64,000 nucleotides of DNA from Loripinus fragilis. Its lineage: Eukaryota; Mollusca; Bivalvia; Lucinida; Lucinidae. Where the stretch lies: NCBI GenBank assembly GCA_964019695.1, contig OZ026521.1, forward strand, positions 33,515,601 through 33,579,600, given 5' to 3'. The notes below the pieces were generated by a model. It was not told the DNA's origin. It ran no database searches and saw only the letters and a program-made list of their open reading frames with translations. Both the position numbers and the translations under genes were made by a program. Positions 43,801-54,747 of this stretch are shown here, one piece after another; the stretch's first letter is position 1; each line of letters begins with the position of its first letter.

Positions 43801-43958
43801 CTATGATTTGCCAAGATTCCAGAGCTCCAAACATTTCCATTGAACTTGAGATTTTCTGGGGGGGGGGATGGGGGGAATGGAGGAGTCCGGACCCTCTCCA
43901 TAGAAAATCTCTAGTTCGATGGAAAAATTTGGAGCTCTGGAATCTTGGCAAATCATAG
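43801..43958. repeat. 55-bp-arm foldback with G-run loop
   Basis: ATGATTTGCCAAGATTCCAG-AGCTCCAAA... at 43803 is complemented almost perfectly by ...GCTCTGGAATCTTGGCAAATCAT ending 43957. The loop holds GGGGGGGGGGATGGGGGGAA. Confidence 0.85.
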
Positions 43959-44209
43959 CTTCTTTGCTCATCCTCCTGGATCCGCTTGCTTATTTACCTA
44001 TAGACACACTGATTCAAGAGTTCATTGAGTTCATCTGCGTAAACATTGATTTTATTCGATGATGACCTCATTTATTCATTGTGTCAGTGTCCTCTACACA
44101 GTAAAAATATGTGTATTCAGTTAGGATGACTTTGGAGTTGGTCAATTCTGTGTAGCTTCAAAAAGGTGTGTATTGCGACGGCAAAAAACGGTCAACTTAG
44201 CAGCAAAAA

Positions 44210-44480
44210 TAGTAGGTGAGTATAATCAGGAAATACCACAATCACAAACTGCAGACATCCCAGTGGCACCGCCAGGAAGAGCCGCTCAACTATCACGAGA
44301 CACCAGGAAAACAAATTAAGCAAAGCAACCAGCTCTCTCTTCCCCATCAAGATGTTTGCAATACTAGAATGGACATAAAGTAACGTACAGCAAAACAAGA
44401 ACAATTACAGACTCCCACAATGGGAGTAACAATAAACAAAAAGTCAACAACAACAGAACCACCGCCTTAGGAGGGACAGC
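44210..44480. repeat. Dispersed repeat family R2, copy 2
   Basis: Same blocks as 35260-35590: AATCACAAACTGCAGACA, AGCAAAGCAACCAGCTCTCT, CTCCCACAATGGGAGT, ACCGCCTTAG. Confidence 0.7.
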
Positions 44481-44972
44481 AGCAAATTTGCTGCAATAAA
44501 ACAAACAAACACAAAAAACGGTCAAGTTAGTAACAATATTAAAAAACTCAAAAATAGTAAGTGAGTGAGTTGCATTAAAACGTCTCAAAGGAGATGTAAG
44601 TTATTAAGTACACAAGGTTTTAACCATTCAAGATCATTGAAGGGAAACAGCTCAAATTGGAAGCAAGGGAGAGCATTTTTGTACATACTCCTACCAAATA
44701 TAATCAAAATACTTCAAATTATATAAAAGTTATGAAGTGAAGAAACATTCATGTACTACTGAGGGACTAACACAAGACTGATTTGTATCTCCTTTAATCC
44801 TTTCAAGGTTTGGGATAGATGTGTTTGTGCCAGTGATTTTGAACAAAAGGTTTAAAAGAAAGTGCCATTTCAACAGGTTTATTTTCTTTTGTTTTAGCAG
44901 GGTTTTTTCAGCAGAGTGGAAACATTTGTAAGATTTTGGAAGAGGGAATACTTGGGAAAATTTGTGAGAAAC

Positions 44973-44973
44973 C

Positions 44974-45002
<29 letters not shown>
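44973..45002. repeat. (AT)n microsatellite
   Basis: About 15 uninterrupted AT units. Confidence 0.97.
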
Positions 45003-45005
<3 letters not shown>

Positions 45006-45535
45006 CCAGTGGCTCATAAGGACTGAAGCTGTCTCAAGTTTCCCCCCTACATTGAGCTCTTGTGAGCATTTTATTCAGTGTTCATTCTTAATTGATGCAA
45101 CCTGCCTATTAGCCTTGTGCTGCTTTTTGTTACCATGTGATGCCATGTGTATGATACGTTTATGTAACATATTACCTGGGCCATTTATACCATGTACATT
45201 ACATACACAACAGTCGTGTAGTATACAATCCATGCAATTTTCAAATAGAAATTTACAAGTGTGATTCCTATCCATTTTGATTGCATGTGAGACCTATCCA
45301 TTCTGATAAAAATAATCAGTGTGATTCCTATCATACAATGTGATTCCTACCATTGACAGTCCTTTCTAGATTTCGCTGCAAATCCCACTTTAACTGCGTA
45401 GAATATATGTCTGTCATCATTTATTGGCCAATTGTAATTTAACAAAAATAATACTGTTGCTGCAGAATATTGTGCGCAACTAAAAACGCTCAAACAAAGT
45501 ATTGCTTGGCAAATAGACTTCGAGCTAAAAAAGGT

Positions 45536-46050
45536 CCTGCTCCCCCCCCCTAGGGAATTTTGCAGACATATCCTATCTTGAAGAAAATTTCAAGCCGCAT
45601 CTTTTAAGAGATGTTTGCACTCTGTGCTCCGGGGCGTTAGTCTCTGACAGCCTGTTACATATGTTACTGTAACAAACTAAGGAAAAAATCAAAATGAAAG
45701 TTTGAGCTACAGATAGAAGACATTAAACCATCTAATTATTCAAATTTCTTATGTAGTTTGCAAGCTGGATGCCTAAGCTACATAAAAGCAGCATTTTAAA
45801 CAAAATTACAGCCTTCAATGGTGTTATATGCGTTACATAGATTAAATTTTCCTTTGAAAGTTGAAATCGTGACTAACATCATTCATTTTACAGACAATTT
45901 GTGCATTTTTACAAGTGTTTTTAATCTTAGTTTACTAAAATACTCACTTGACTAATAGAAAAAACAAAGTTTGCTTTTCTATCTTGAATACATTGTTTTA
46001 TATGAGCTATTAAACAACCCTACCCCCCAATTTTAAGTACCCAATTTTGG
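45536..46050 (+). repeat. 9.1-kb element, module copy 1
   Basis: Starts CCTAGGGAATTTTGCAGACA-TATCCTA, then GATGTTTGCACTCTGTGCTC, TTAGTCTCTGACAG, GTTACATATGTTAC, TATGTAGTTTG, GGTGTTATATGCGTTACAT and ends near AACAACCCTACCCC. 50020-50525 is its inverted counterpart. Confidence 0.8.
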
Positions 46051-46639
46051 TATCTATTATTGAAGAAAACTATATGAAAATATTTGACGCTCGTGGATAT
46101 CTTACATTTTTGGCACTGTCTTGCTAATGCAATAAAGAATCATACAATTGCAAGTTTGACATCAGGATCAGAGCACTTTTTAAAGTATGTAACGTATGTT
46201 ACATGGCATAATGAATGAGCTAGGAAATTTTCTGGGAAGTAAGAGATGATATTTCAGAAAAATACCGTTTTTCACATGTTTTCCTATTAATATCTAGCCT
46301 CTGGTGCCTTAGTCTTAGTAATTACAGTCATTGCTGATAATAAGCCCATGGAACTGTGTTACCTATGTTATATATAACCTTTTTAATCACATATTTCTTT
46401 ATGCCTATAATATTAATATATATAGACATATAGATAGAAAATAATAGTTCTCATTTAAATGACACAATTTAATAAATATTCCTATTAAATAAAATTTTTC
46501 AAAAACAATCTTTATTCAAGTCACCCTTACAATGTCTATCATTGTGTCTGCTTCTATGGCAAAATAATCACCTATTTCATCACAACCAGTAGAATCATGG
46601 CATTGTATTAGGACTGCAAACTGAGTACAATCCTGTTCC

Positions 46640-46990
46640 TCTCCACCCCTTTCGGAATTGTGCAGACATATCCTACCTTAAAGAACAATTCAAGCTGCAT
46701 CAAATAAGAGATGTTTGCACTCGATTAACTAGGGGTGTAGCCTGTAATGGTATGATACGTATGTTACCATATCAATTTAAGAATAAAAGAATTGAAAGTC
46801 TGAGAAACAGAAAGAAGACATAAAACTATCTATTTATTTGAATTATTCATGTAGTTTGCATGCTGAATACCTTTGATACATAAGAAAAGATTTTTTTTAA
46901 CAAATATACAGCTTCCTCTGGTGTTATATGTGTTACATTAATTAAGATTACTTTTTAAAATTGGTAATTGTGACAAACATCACTTATAAG
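46640..46990 (+). repeat. 9.1-kb element, module copy 2 (partial)
   Basis: Matches copy 1 in order: TTGTGCAGACATATCCTACC, GAGATGTTTGCACTC, GATACGTATGTTACCATATC, CATGTAGTTTGCATGCTG, GGTGTTATATGTGTTACAT. Confidence 0.75.
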
Positions 46991-47870
46991 CATTTCGTGT
47001 GATCCTCCTCTTTTGCCATCAAAAGACTTAATTTTCTTTGTATGTGTGGCCAGTGCCAGCGTCAAACAACTTGACTCAGCCAAACTTGAATCCTTAGCAT
47101 TCTTCAAAAGCAGAAATAACATGTCAGTGTCATGGGATCAAACACCTGATTAAATATGGGTTTAATGCCATTTCACATATATGCATACAATGGAATATGA
47201 CTCTGGTATATATCTCTTCCTGTGAAGAGGCAAGAGCAATTTAACTGCAGCTGCATCTGCATCCGTGCTAGTCAAATGATAACTTTGCTCTGATTTGCAA
47301 AATCTATGTCTCTACCGAGTACCTCTAAGAATACTTTAAGATTTCTGACATTGGTCAAACATAAATTTGATATGCTGCTTTTTTGCATCATTTGCCATGG
47401 AACCTATCCAGTCTTTTGGTGCTTAAGTCCTCAGGTCTTAGATCAATAATATTTTGCTGCGCCCAAACAATAATATTTTGCTGCGCCCAAAGAACTTTAT
47501 AAGTTTTCTTTAGTTACAATGTTGACTATTGATGGTTTTGGCAGACCGTCTGAAACAATTTCTGTTACACCTTGAAAGTTATCTGGTATAAGAGAAAGAA
47601 TATGAAGTTGGACATTGCCATCAATTATGTTTGCAGTAGGTTGTTTTTTTTATGTCAGTACATTGAAGCATGTCTTAAAATAATGTAAAACCTATGATTT
47701 CTCAGTTTTTGCAGCCATATCATTAGCTGTTGCATTCAAAAGAAGGAAAGTGGACTATAGGTAGGATGGGATAACCAGTAGCTCTATATTATGCTCTATG
47801 GAAGATTTATACAGAGTAAACAAGTTTATAAGGTGCCTCATTTTATGATCCATTGAAAACCCTGAAATTG
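46990..47870 (-). pseudogene. Decayed coding region inside the 9.1-kb element
   Basis: On the - strand, frames broken by stops give in order: ATANDMAAKTEKS-stop-VLHYFKT (about 47740-47680), ANIIDGNVQLHILSLIPDNF followed by QGVTEIVSDGLPKPSIVNIVT (about 47640-47525), and further on THTKKIKSFDGKRGGSHEML (about 47050-46995). I recall the pattern (ATADG..AKT.KS, IIDGN, LP...VD.VTD.Y, SIKSFERKRRG) from a large uncharacterised metazoan repeat-associated family. That recall is unchecked. It has no enzyme motif and is clearly non-functional. A 22-bp direct repeat (ATAATATTTTGCTGCGCCCA) at 47446-47490 interrupts it. Confidence 0.35.
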
Positions 47871-48949
47871 AAAACACTTGCCTCTGACTGTGTAATCAAA
47901 AAGGATGTCACGACAATGCCCTTGCTCATTTATTATGACGAGTTATATATGTTACATCCTTTAATAAGCGCTCTTATCTTAGAAACTTAGTGAATCATTG
48001 AATTGAAGGAGTCTATTTGCGCTCTGTTCATCCTGCATTTCATTGCTTTACCTGCTGTGATACATCTAGTTTGTTTATCTGAATGGAAAGAGTTACCTCG
48101 GTTTCAGCACTTCAGAAGTACTAAGACTTCAAATAAGTTTTTGAATGCTTGGGGAAAGATAATAAGTGCAGAGACATTATTAGATGAAAATATGTGGGTT
48201 GCATGTATGGAAAGGCTACATTTATAAAAGTTAACCAGCTAAGATAAGATTCTTTATCACAGAAATATCAAGGTACATCAGTCCAAGTACTCATTGCTCT
48301 TAATGGCATAGTTTTCCTCCTTGTAAAGCTTTAGTCTTTCTCCTACTTGCAGAGTATCACTTGAAACACATACTCAAAGAGCCAACTATAAGGAATTCAT
48401 ACCAGTTTCCGAATGTTCCAAGCCATAAATGGCAAAATTGGAAAGTTGATAATGGCTCATAAATTTTGTGTGGACTGGTGGTAAAATTGAATAACAGTAA
48501 ATGATTGAAATATTGTGTGATGATTTTACTAGTTGCAATGAGGCGTGTGATAATAATGATTATCACAGAAGCAGACAACGACAAACGTTTAACATGAGTG
48601 TTTAATCAATGAGAAATAGTTTGGACCATTTCATTTATTGTATTTTCTTGTAAAAGTGTAAAACTATCTTTTCTATTTGTGGCTCTATATTTTGCATTAT
48701 ATGCACCGTATTAGGAAATGTGTCCAAAAGGTCATTGATAACATCTGTAAAAACAGTCCATGGGCTTGATAATCAGAAATGAATATAATTTCTAGTGTTT
48801 TAGCACCAAAGACTTATAAGTACACATTAAGTGTCCTGATCTTAAACTTAATGACATCTTGCAGATATATGAGCAAGACAGACTAAGAAAATGAAAAATA
48901 TCCACATGCTGTAATCGCTTTCATGTGTTTTACTTAAACGGTAATAACA

Positions 48950-49460
48950 AAATTCGCTTCTCTGTAAAACTGGGAGTAGGGCTGTGTATTAGCTCCTATA
49001 AGACAATATATTTAAGAAAAGCAAACTTGGTTTTTCCTATTCATCAATTGAGTATATGTTTGTAAAATCTAATAAAACAGTTTGAAACCAAGTCATAGAA
49101 GTTGTTTAACTAAATGAAGATAGCCACAATTATAGCTTTTAAATTATAATTAGGTTCATGTAACGCACATAACACCACAGTTAGCCATATTAATGTTAAA
49201 CAGTTTCCATATGTAGTAAAGACATCCAGTATAAAGACTATAAGAATGTCAATTTATTAGATAATTTTAATATCTTCTTTTAGTAGCTCAAACATTCAAA
49301 TTTCTTATTCTCAAATTGATATAGTAACATATGTAACAAGCTGTTACAGGCTAACGCCCCAACTTACAGAGTGCAAACATTTCTTATTAAATGCACCTTG
49401 AATGGTTACATAAGATGTAATTTGTCTGCAGAATTCCAACGGGGATTAGGATGGAGCAGG
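48950..49460 (-). repeat. 9.1-kb element, module copy 3 (inverted)
   Basis: Complementary orientation to copy 1: GGGAGTAGGGCTGTGTATTA, CATGTAACGCACATAACACC, GTAACATATGTAACAAGCTG, GCTAACGCCCCAACTTACAG, AGTGCAAACATTTCTTATTA. Confidence 0.75.
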
Positions 49461-49589
49461 CCCTTACTCAGCTTGATGTCAAAATACTGTTTGATGATTT
49501 TACTTATCACGCTAACATATGTAACGCTCTCTGATCTTTAAAACTTGATGACAACTAGCAGATATATAAGCCTTTATCATAGGAGCCAG

Positions 49590-50525
49590 TTTAAAATCCC
49601 TAAACAATGTAAGATATCCAACAGCTGCAAGTTTTTTCACAATTATAGCTCAAACTTTCAAACTACATTTCCTTTATGCGATATAGTAACGCATGTAACA
49701 CGCTGTTTCAGACTAACGCCCCAACATAGAGAGTGCAAACATCCCTTATTCCATGCAGCTTGAGTTGTACTATAAGAAGGAATATGTCTGCAAAATTCCC
49801 TTGAGGAAATTAAAACATTTTTAAGCATATCTTACGTAAAGACAATGAGCTTGCCCATTTATTACATCAGGTAACATATGTTACAGCCTCTGATATTAAA
49901 AATTTTGCAACAAACTTGCAGATTTATGAGTCTTTTCATATAGGCAAATAAATCCCAAACAATGAAACACATTAATCAACTGCAAATATTTTTTAACTAT
50001 TTTTACTTTAGTTTTAATACCAAACATTTCATCTTAAAACTGGGTAGGGGTAGGGTTGTTTAATTGCTTATTTCAGAAAAAATATTCAAGCTAGGGAAGC
50101 AAACTTTAATTTTTCTGTTAGCCAATTGCATAAGCTAGTCAGACATGGTTAAAAATATTTTGCAAAACACACAGAGAGATTGTGAATGTAAATGATGTTA
50201 GCCACACTTGCAAGTTTTAATGGGTTATCTGATTTATGTAACGCATATGACACCTTAGGAAGCCGCAATTTTGTTCAAATGGCTGTCATATGTAGTTTAG
50301 ATATCCAGTATGCAGACTATATGAATGATTTTTAAAAATGAATATTTTAATGTCTTTAATTTGTAGCCCAAACTTTCAATTTACTTTTTCTTAGTTTGAT
50401 TAAGTAACGTATGTTACAGGCTCTTACAGACTAACGCCCCGGAGCACAGAGTGCAAACATCTCTTAAAAGACTCGGCTTTCAATTCTCTACACGATAGGA
50501 TATGTCTGCAAAATTCCCTAGGGGG
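49590..50525 (-). repeat. 9.1-kb element, module copies 4 and 5 (inverted)
   Basis: A partial copy (49640-49810: GTAACGCATGTAACACGCTG, ACTAACGCCCCAACATAGAG) is followed by a full one (50020-50525: GGGTAGGGTTGTTTAATTGC, GTAACGTATGTTACAGGCTC, ACTAACGCCCCGGAGCACAG, GGATATGTCTGCAAAATTCC). The last mirrors 45536-46050 closely. Confidence 0.78.
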
Positions 50526-50991
50526 GGGGGAGCAAACCCATTCTCAGCCATCCGTCTAAAACATGTGATTCCTACCAACTAACATTGCACAACCTTGCGG
50601 CGATATTTAAGAGAACTATATAACTCTTGTCTAAAACTTAAGCGCCATAAGGAAGAGCTTCCTAGTCTGGGTACTCTGCACTAAGTGACATTTCTGAAAG
50701 CCACCAAAAAACAGGAAAATAATTGTGAAACATACCTTGAATCGATCGAAAAAACTAAACAAAACGTGTGAGATTACCACATGTGTATCACGTGATTGGC
50801 CCCCTTGATGAAAGCTGATGTATTTATAAAGTATAAGATTATGTTTGCAGATTATAAATAAAAGAAATTTTAGTAAAATAGAGGTGCTTTAGTCTTTTTC
50901 AGAAAAATGAATCACATCATAATATTTGTAAATTCATAAGTATATAATAGTTAAAATGTGCTTTAACAATCGAAATCTAACACGGCCACAA

Positions 50992-51660
50992 GAGGCCGCC
51001 GTGGTGTAGGGGATAAACCTATGTCTTGTAAACCAGGGGTCGCAGGTTCGATTCCCGGCTTCTCCCAGTGTGACGGATGAGACTTTAAGCCGTTGCCCCG
51101 TCTTCTGAGACGCTTTAAAACCGGAACCACTGCTGGTTGAGCCTTCGGGAGTTCCTGGACAAAGAACCACAAAAAGCATAAACCCACCCGGCCAGTTCTG
51201 GTACAGCCAAGGAATACGGCCACAAAAAAAAGAATAATTCCTAGTTCTCCCAGTCTGTCGGATGAGACTTTAAGCCATTTGTCCCGTCTTCTGAGACGCT
51301 TTAAAACCAGAACCACTGCCGGTTGAGCCTCCAGGAGTTCCTCGACAAAGAACCACAACCCGGCCAGTACTGGTACAGCCAAGGAACACGGCCACAAACA
51401 ATAATTCCTAGTTCTCCAGAACCACTTTCGGTTAAGCCTTTGGGGTTCCCCGTCCTAAAATACACACACAAGTCATAAACCCTTCCAGCCTGATGCTGGT
51501 TACTACCCAGGGAAAGTCACTAAAAGTGGTAAAGTGGAAAAGTCACTCGCGCACGTTGTACCCAGGGCTCCTGAGTTCTATCCCCAGCTCTTCCAGTCTG
51601 TCTGACATGACTTAAAGCCATCATCCTGTCTTCTTAGATGAACCACTGCCGGTTTCGGAT
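50992..51660 (+). mobile_element. tRNA-derived SINE cluster (three copies, second type)
   Basis: Copy 1 (50992-51230) has a tRNA-like head GGCCGCCGTGGTGTAGGGGA with B box GGTTCGATTCCCG, then body blocks GATGAGACTTTAAGCCGTTG and GTCTTCTGAGACGCTTTAAA. Copy 2 (about 51240-51420) lacks the head. Copy 3 (about 51560-51660) is more diverged. Minus-strand frames across it (50934-51397) are shadows. Confidence 0.75.
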
Positions 51661-52204
51661 TCGGGATAGATAAATACAGCTTTTAAGATCCGGGCGTTTG
51701 GGCGCATTCCAAATTATATAGTGCACAAGTATTAAAGCTATCTCCGGTGGCTAGAAGTGTTTTTTCGGGGGCCTAAGCCTTGACCCCTCTACCAAACGAT
51801 CAAATTCTTACCCGAGAGCCCCCCCCCCCTGCCGACCCCCTCAAGAGTGCTTCCTGTCTGCGACAATTGTCATAACGCGTCAACTATATTTAAGGATAGC
51901 AATAAAACACTTGGGCCTCGACTCGAGAAACTCTGTCGTCGGAGTTTGAAAACAACAAAGGCCCAGACCAGCCTGTGCATCCGTGCAGACTGGTTAGCGC
52001 CTTTGTTATTATATCATCAGTCGCTTTCCTGAGGCATTTTATAGAGTACGCACTCTTGAGGGGGTCAGGGGGGGCTCTCCCCATATGGGTCCATGGGTGA
52101 AGCCATGTGGCAGAAAATGGTTTTTGTGCAATTCAAAGGGCTAAAAGAAGCCCTTCAGCATGCTAAGACACGCAGCTAAACACTATTGAGGCCCTGGAAG
52201 GGGT
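51661..52204. other. Non-coding with M237 fragment
   Basis: 51917-52015 carries GGGCCTCGACTCGAGAAACT and CCAGACCAGCCTGTGCATCC-GTGCAGACTGG, a partial M237-type MITE. It is flanked by ..CCTCAAGAGTGCTTCCTG (51838) and an inverted GAGTACGCACTCTTGAGGGGGTCAGGGG (52044). Confidence 0.5.
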
Positions 52205-52430
52205 GGGGGATCCCAGTATCCCATATCCCTTTAAGTATTTTTGAAAAAAATATCCCACATCCCTAAAAGAAAAATGGCAAATATTCCCGAATCCAGAGAG
52301 CATTGTATCCCCATATCCCTAGAATTGATCAAAATATCCTGTATCCCTTTAAATATTTACAAAAATATCCTGTACCCCTTTGTGCTTTTGGCCCATATCC
52401 CTGTATCCCTAAAACCCCTTCAAGGGCCTC
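52205..52430 (+). repeat. Degenerate ATATCCC(T/A)TATCCCT repeat
   Basis: Irregular copies of ATATCCCATATCCCTTTAA, ATATCCTGTATCCCTTTAAA and ATATTTACAAAAATATCCTG. Simple-sequence derived. Confidence 0.7.
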
Positions 52431-52734
52431 ACTATTTGCTGCATTTTTGTTCCAAAATATCTAATTAGATACAGTAAAAACACTCAAAAAGACCAAAACT
52501 TGGTTTTCAAGACCGATTATCACTTGAATGCAGGTCAAAGTATTACAGAAGGCTCTGAGAGGAGCATTCTGCAATACGTCGAGCTTCATTAAGCTGCCAT
52601 TCATCATTAAGACCGGGTTGTTGTCCATTTTTGAGTAGCCTATGCTGGCTGTGTCAAGTTATACACACATGCATATTTGCATACACGTAGGTACGCCCCT
52701 GATCATATCTAAATTTGCTACTGGCGAAATTTGA

Positions 52735-52935
52735 ATCAGACTGTTTCTAGCGATTTTTGATCCGCGTTCGTCGATTGTTAAAAGCGTTTTCGATTGCCGC
52801 CTATCCGGTGTGAAACAAAATTATTTTTAACAGACAAATGGCAATAAAAAACACTGTTTCTAGCGATTTGTGATCCGGGTTCATCACTTGCTCAGAGTGT
52901 TTTCGATTGCCGCCTATCCGGTGTGATAAAGGAGC
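52735..52935 (+). repeat. Tandem half-copies of the CACACCGGAT MITE
   Basis: Two direct copies of CTGTTTCTAGCGATTTTTGA to TTCGATTGCCGCCTATCCGG-TGTG about 115 bp apart; related to 2016-2210. Confidence 0.6.
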
Positions 52936-53029
52936 CTATTTTATGGTAATTAAAAAGGTTTGGTCATTTCTCCATAAAACATTAGCGACGATATGTTAAC
53001 TTGCAGACGATGTCCTTGAGCGGGCTTAA

Positions 53030-53200
53030 ATGGCATCGAAGCCCTGTTGAACCGCAAATTTCACATTTCGCAAATTTCACACTGTGAAAAATTGGTACCA
53101 ATTCTTTACAGCGCGTGAAAAATTGGTACCAATACGTCACATTTTTCATACCAATATTTCACATTTTGTGAAATTTGCGCACATAGTGAAATTATATGTA
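53030..53200. repeat. Clustered short inverted/direct repeats (AAATTTCAC, GTGAAAAATTGGTACCAAT)
   Basis: TGAAAAATTGGTACCAAT occurs twice (about 53085 and 53116). AAATTTCACA and its complement TGTGAAATTT frame the block, giving several possible stems. Confidence 0.7.
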
Positions 53201-53233
53201 GCATACATATAATATTTTGCGACATCTATATAT

Positions 53234-53470
53234 GAGCCTTGCCATGTGATTTCTAATAATGTGGTATTTTGACAAGTGTAGACTCAGACGTGCCTGTGCA
53301 GCCTCCTTTTAAGCTAAAAACCTCCAAATGATGTTCACTTAGTAGCTTAACACTCATAGAATCTTCAAGGGACTAGCAAAGGCTCTGATCAGACTGCCCG
53401 TATGCGCAGGCTGATCTGAGACTTTGTTGGTCGTACATACCACATTGTTGGAAATCTCATGCCCCGGCTC
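53234..53470. mobile_element. 237-bp MITE, family M237, copy 2
   Basis: Inverted ends GAGCCTTGCCATGTGATTTC and complement (GAGCCGGGGCATGAGATTTC), flanked by ATATAT on both sides, with internal CTGCCCGTATGCGCAGGCTG. It matches 9870-10106 in reverse orientation. Confidence 0.8.
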
Positions 53471-54747
53471 ATATATGAATGGGGTTAGTTTTGAAATTAT
53501 GGGCCGCTCATCGGCACCAATATGACTTCCAAGGTACCCCCACCTTTTTTGCTTCCAATGGATCACATGTTCAGAACTTAGTATACAACTACTGAACTTG
53601 AAATGCATGATAAAAATGGAAAAAGATGGGCTTTATATCTCAGCTTTAGATAATGCAAAAACTGTTGTCCAGCAACTATAATGCTCTAATCTTTTTTAAA
53701 AAGCCAAGCTTGTACATGTATTCCTGAATTGTTTCCCTTAAAACGGAAGACATGCATACATTTGCACATTTTAAATGATTTTTTAATGTTCATTCTATTT
53801 ATTCCGTTAAAATTTTAATGCGCTTATATTTATGAGATTCTACTTAGAGATTGCATTTTGTGTCCTATAACAAAAGTTTTACAAAAAAGACGGAAAAAAT
53901 GTTTTTTTTTGTTTTTTTTAGTTTTTTTTTACTCTTATTCACCTTAGAGATAAACCATTATAGTTAAAATAACTCTCATCACCGATTTACGAAATTAATC
54001 GACAACTACCGAAAAGGGATACTCTGTAAATTATAAATGAAAGCGCGCCCTCTGGCGTCAAAATATCTAGCATTGAAAGAAGCGGGGAATTACCGCCAAT
54101 ATTCAATGCGTCAACTTTCTGTTTTGAATGAATGGAGTGTCATTTTATAAAGCTGTTAGTGCTATTCTCTATTTCTAAATTACTTTGTATTATTTGTAAT
54201 TCGTCAGTATGCATCCGAAGCTGTTATCATACTACAATTCACATGATATAATGACACAATTTACAAAATAAAATGAAATTGCCAACATACAAAAACAAAG
54301 ATGTATGCATTGAATAATGTCGCTTTTTACCTTCCATACTATAACGCCCACACGGTTCATACGAAATGTCAGCTTAATATTTTAAGCAGTGGAGGGAGAA
54401 TAAGCTGAAAATCAGTTTCCAAGATGGCATGAGGAAGATACATTAGAACATAGACTAACACAGGCGCAAATATTAATGCGCAATTCAAGTTGCTTTACTT
54501 TATTGTTTACTTCTTGTATGTACACGTATTGTCCTTTGTTTGTCCGTATTCCGATGGCGCTTCCTTACGGTGCGATGCGTTGAACTGTTATTATGACATT
54601 TCTGGGCCACACTCGCTCGTATTTGGTAATTTAGTGCACTGCAAAAGACGTTCCGTTTATTCATTCTATTTAATTATCAATATAACTTTAGGCTTTAATA
54701 TACAAGGAAGAAGCTAAGGGCACCTTATAGATGACCATGAAAATTAC

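Larger units (their letters stand above)
41671..50804. mobile_element. Unclassified 9.1-kb inverted-repeat element
   Basis: The left end (41671 on) reads GGGTGGCCAATCACGTGATA-CAC and the right end, complemented, GGGGGCCAATCACGTGATAC-AC; both continue TGGTAATCTCACA. Similarity goes on for about 150 bp, including GGTATGT, TCGATCGATT, TTTCAGAAA and GTGCAGAGTACCC. Inside are copies of a module of about 500 bp in both orientations, TAGGAATCACA motifs pointing inward from the left and complementary ones on the right, many GTAACATATGTTAC palindromes, a foldback (43801), repeat R2 and a decayed frame (46990-47870, - strand). No intact gene. The superfamily is not recognised; no clean target-site duplication was found. 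Confidence 0.65.

Noticed and set aside
48003..48227. 74-aa + strand frame in the 9.1-kb element
   Set aside because: No family marks, no start context, opposite to the only coding-like remnant nearby.
50934..51397. - strand frames of 81 and 144 aa
   Set aside because: Antisense readings of the SINE cluster.
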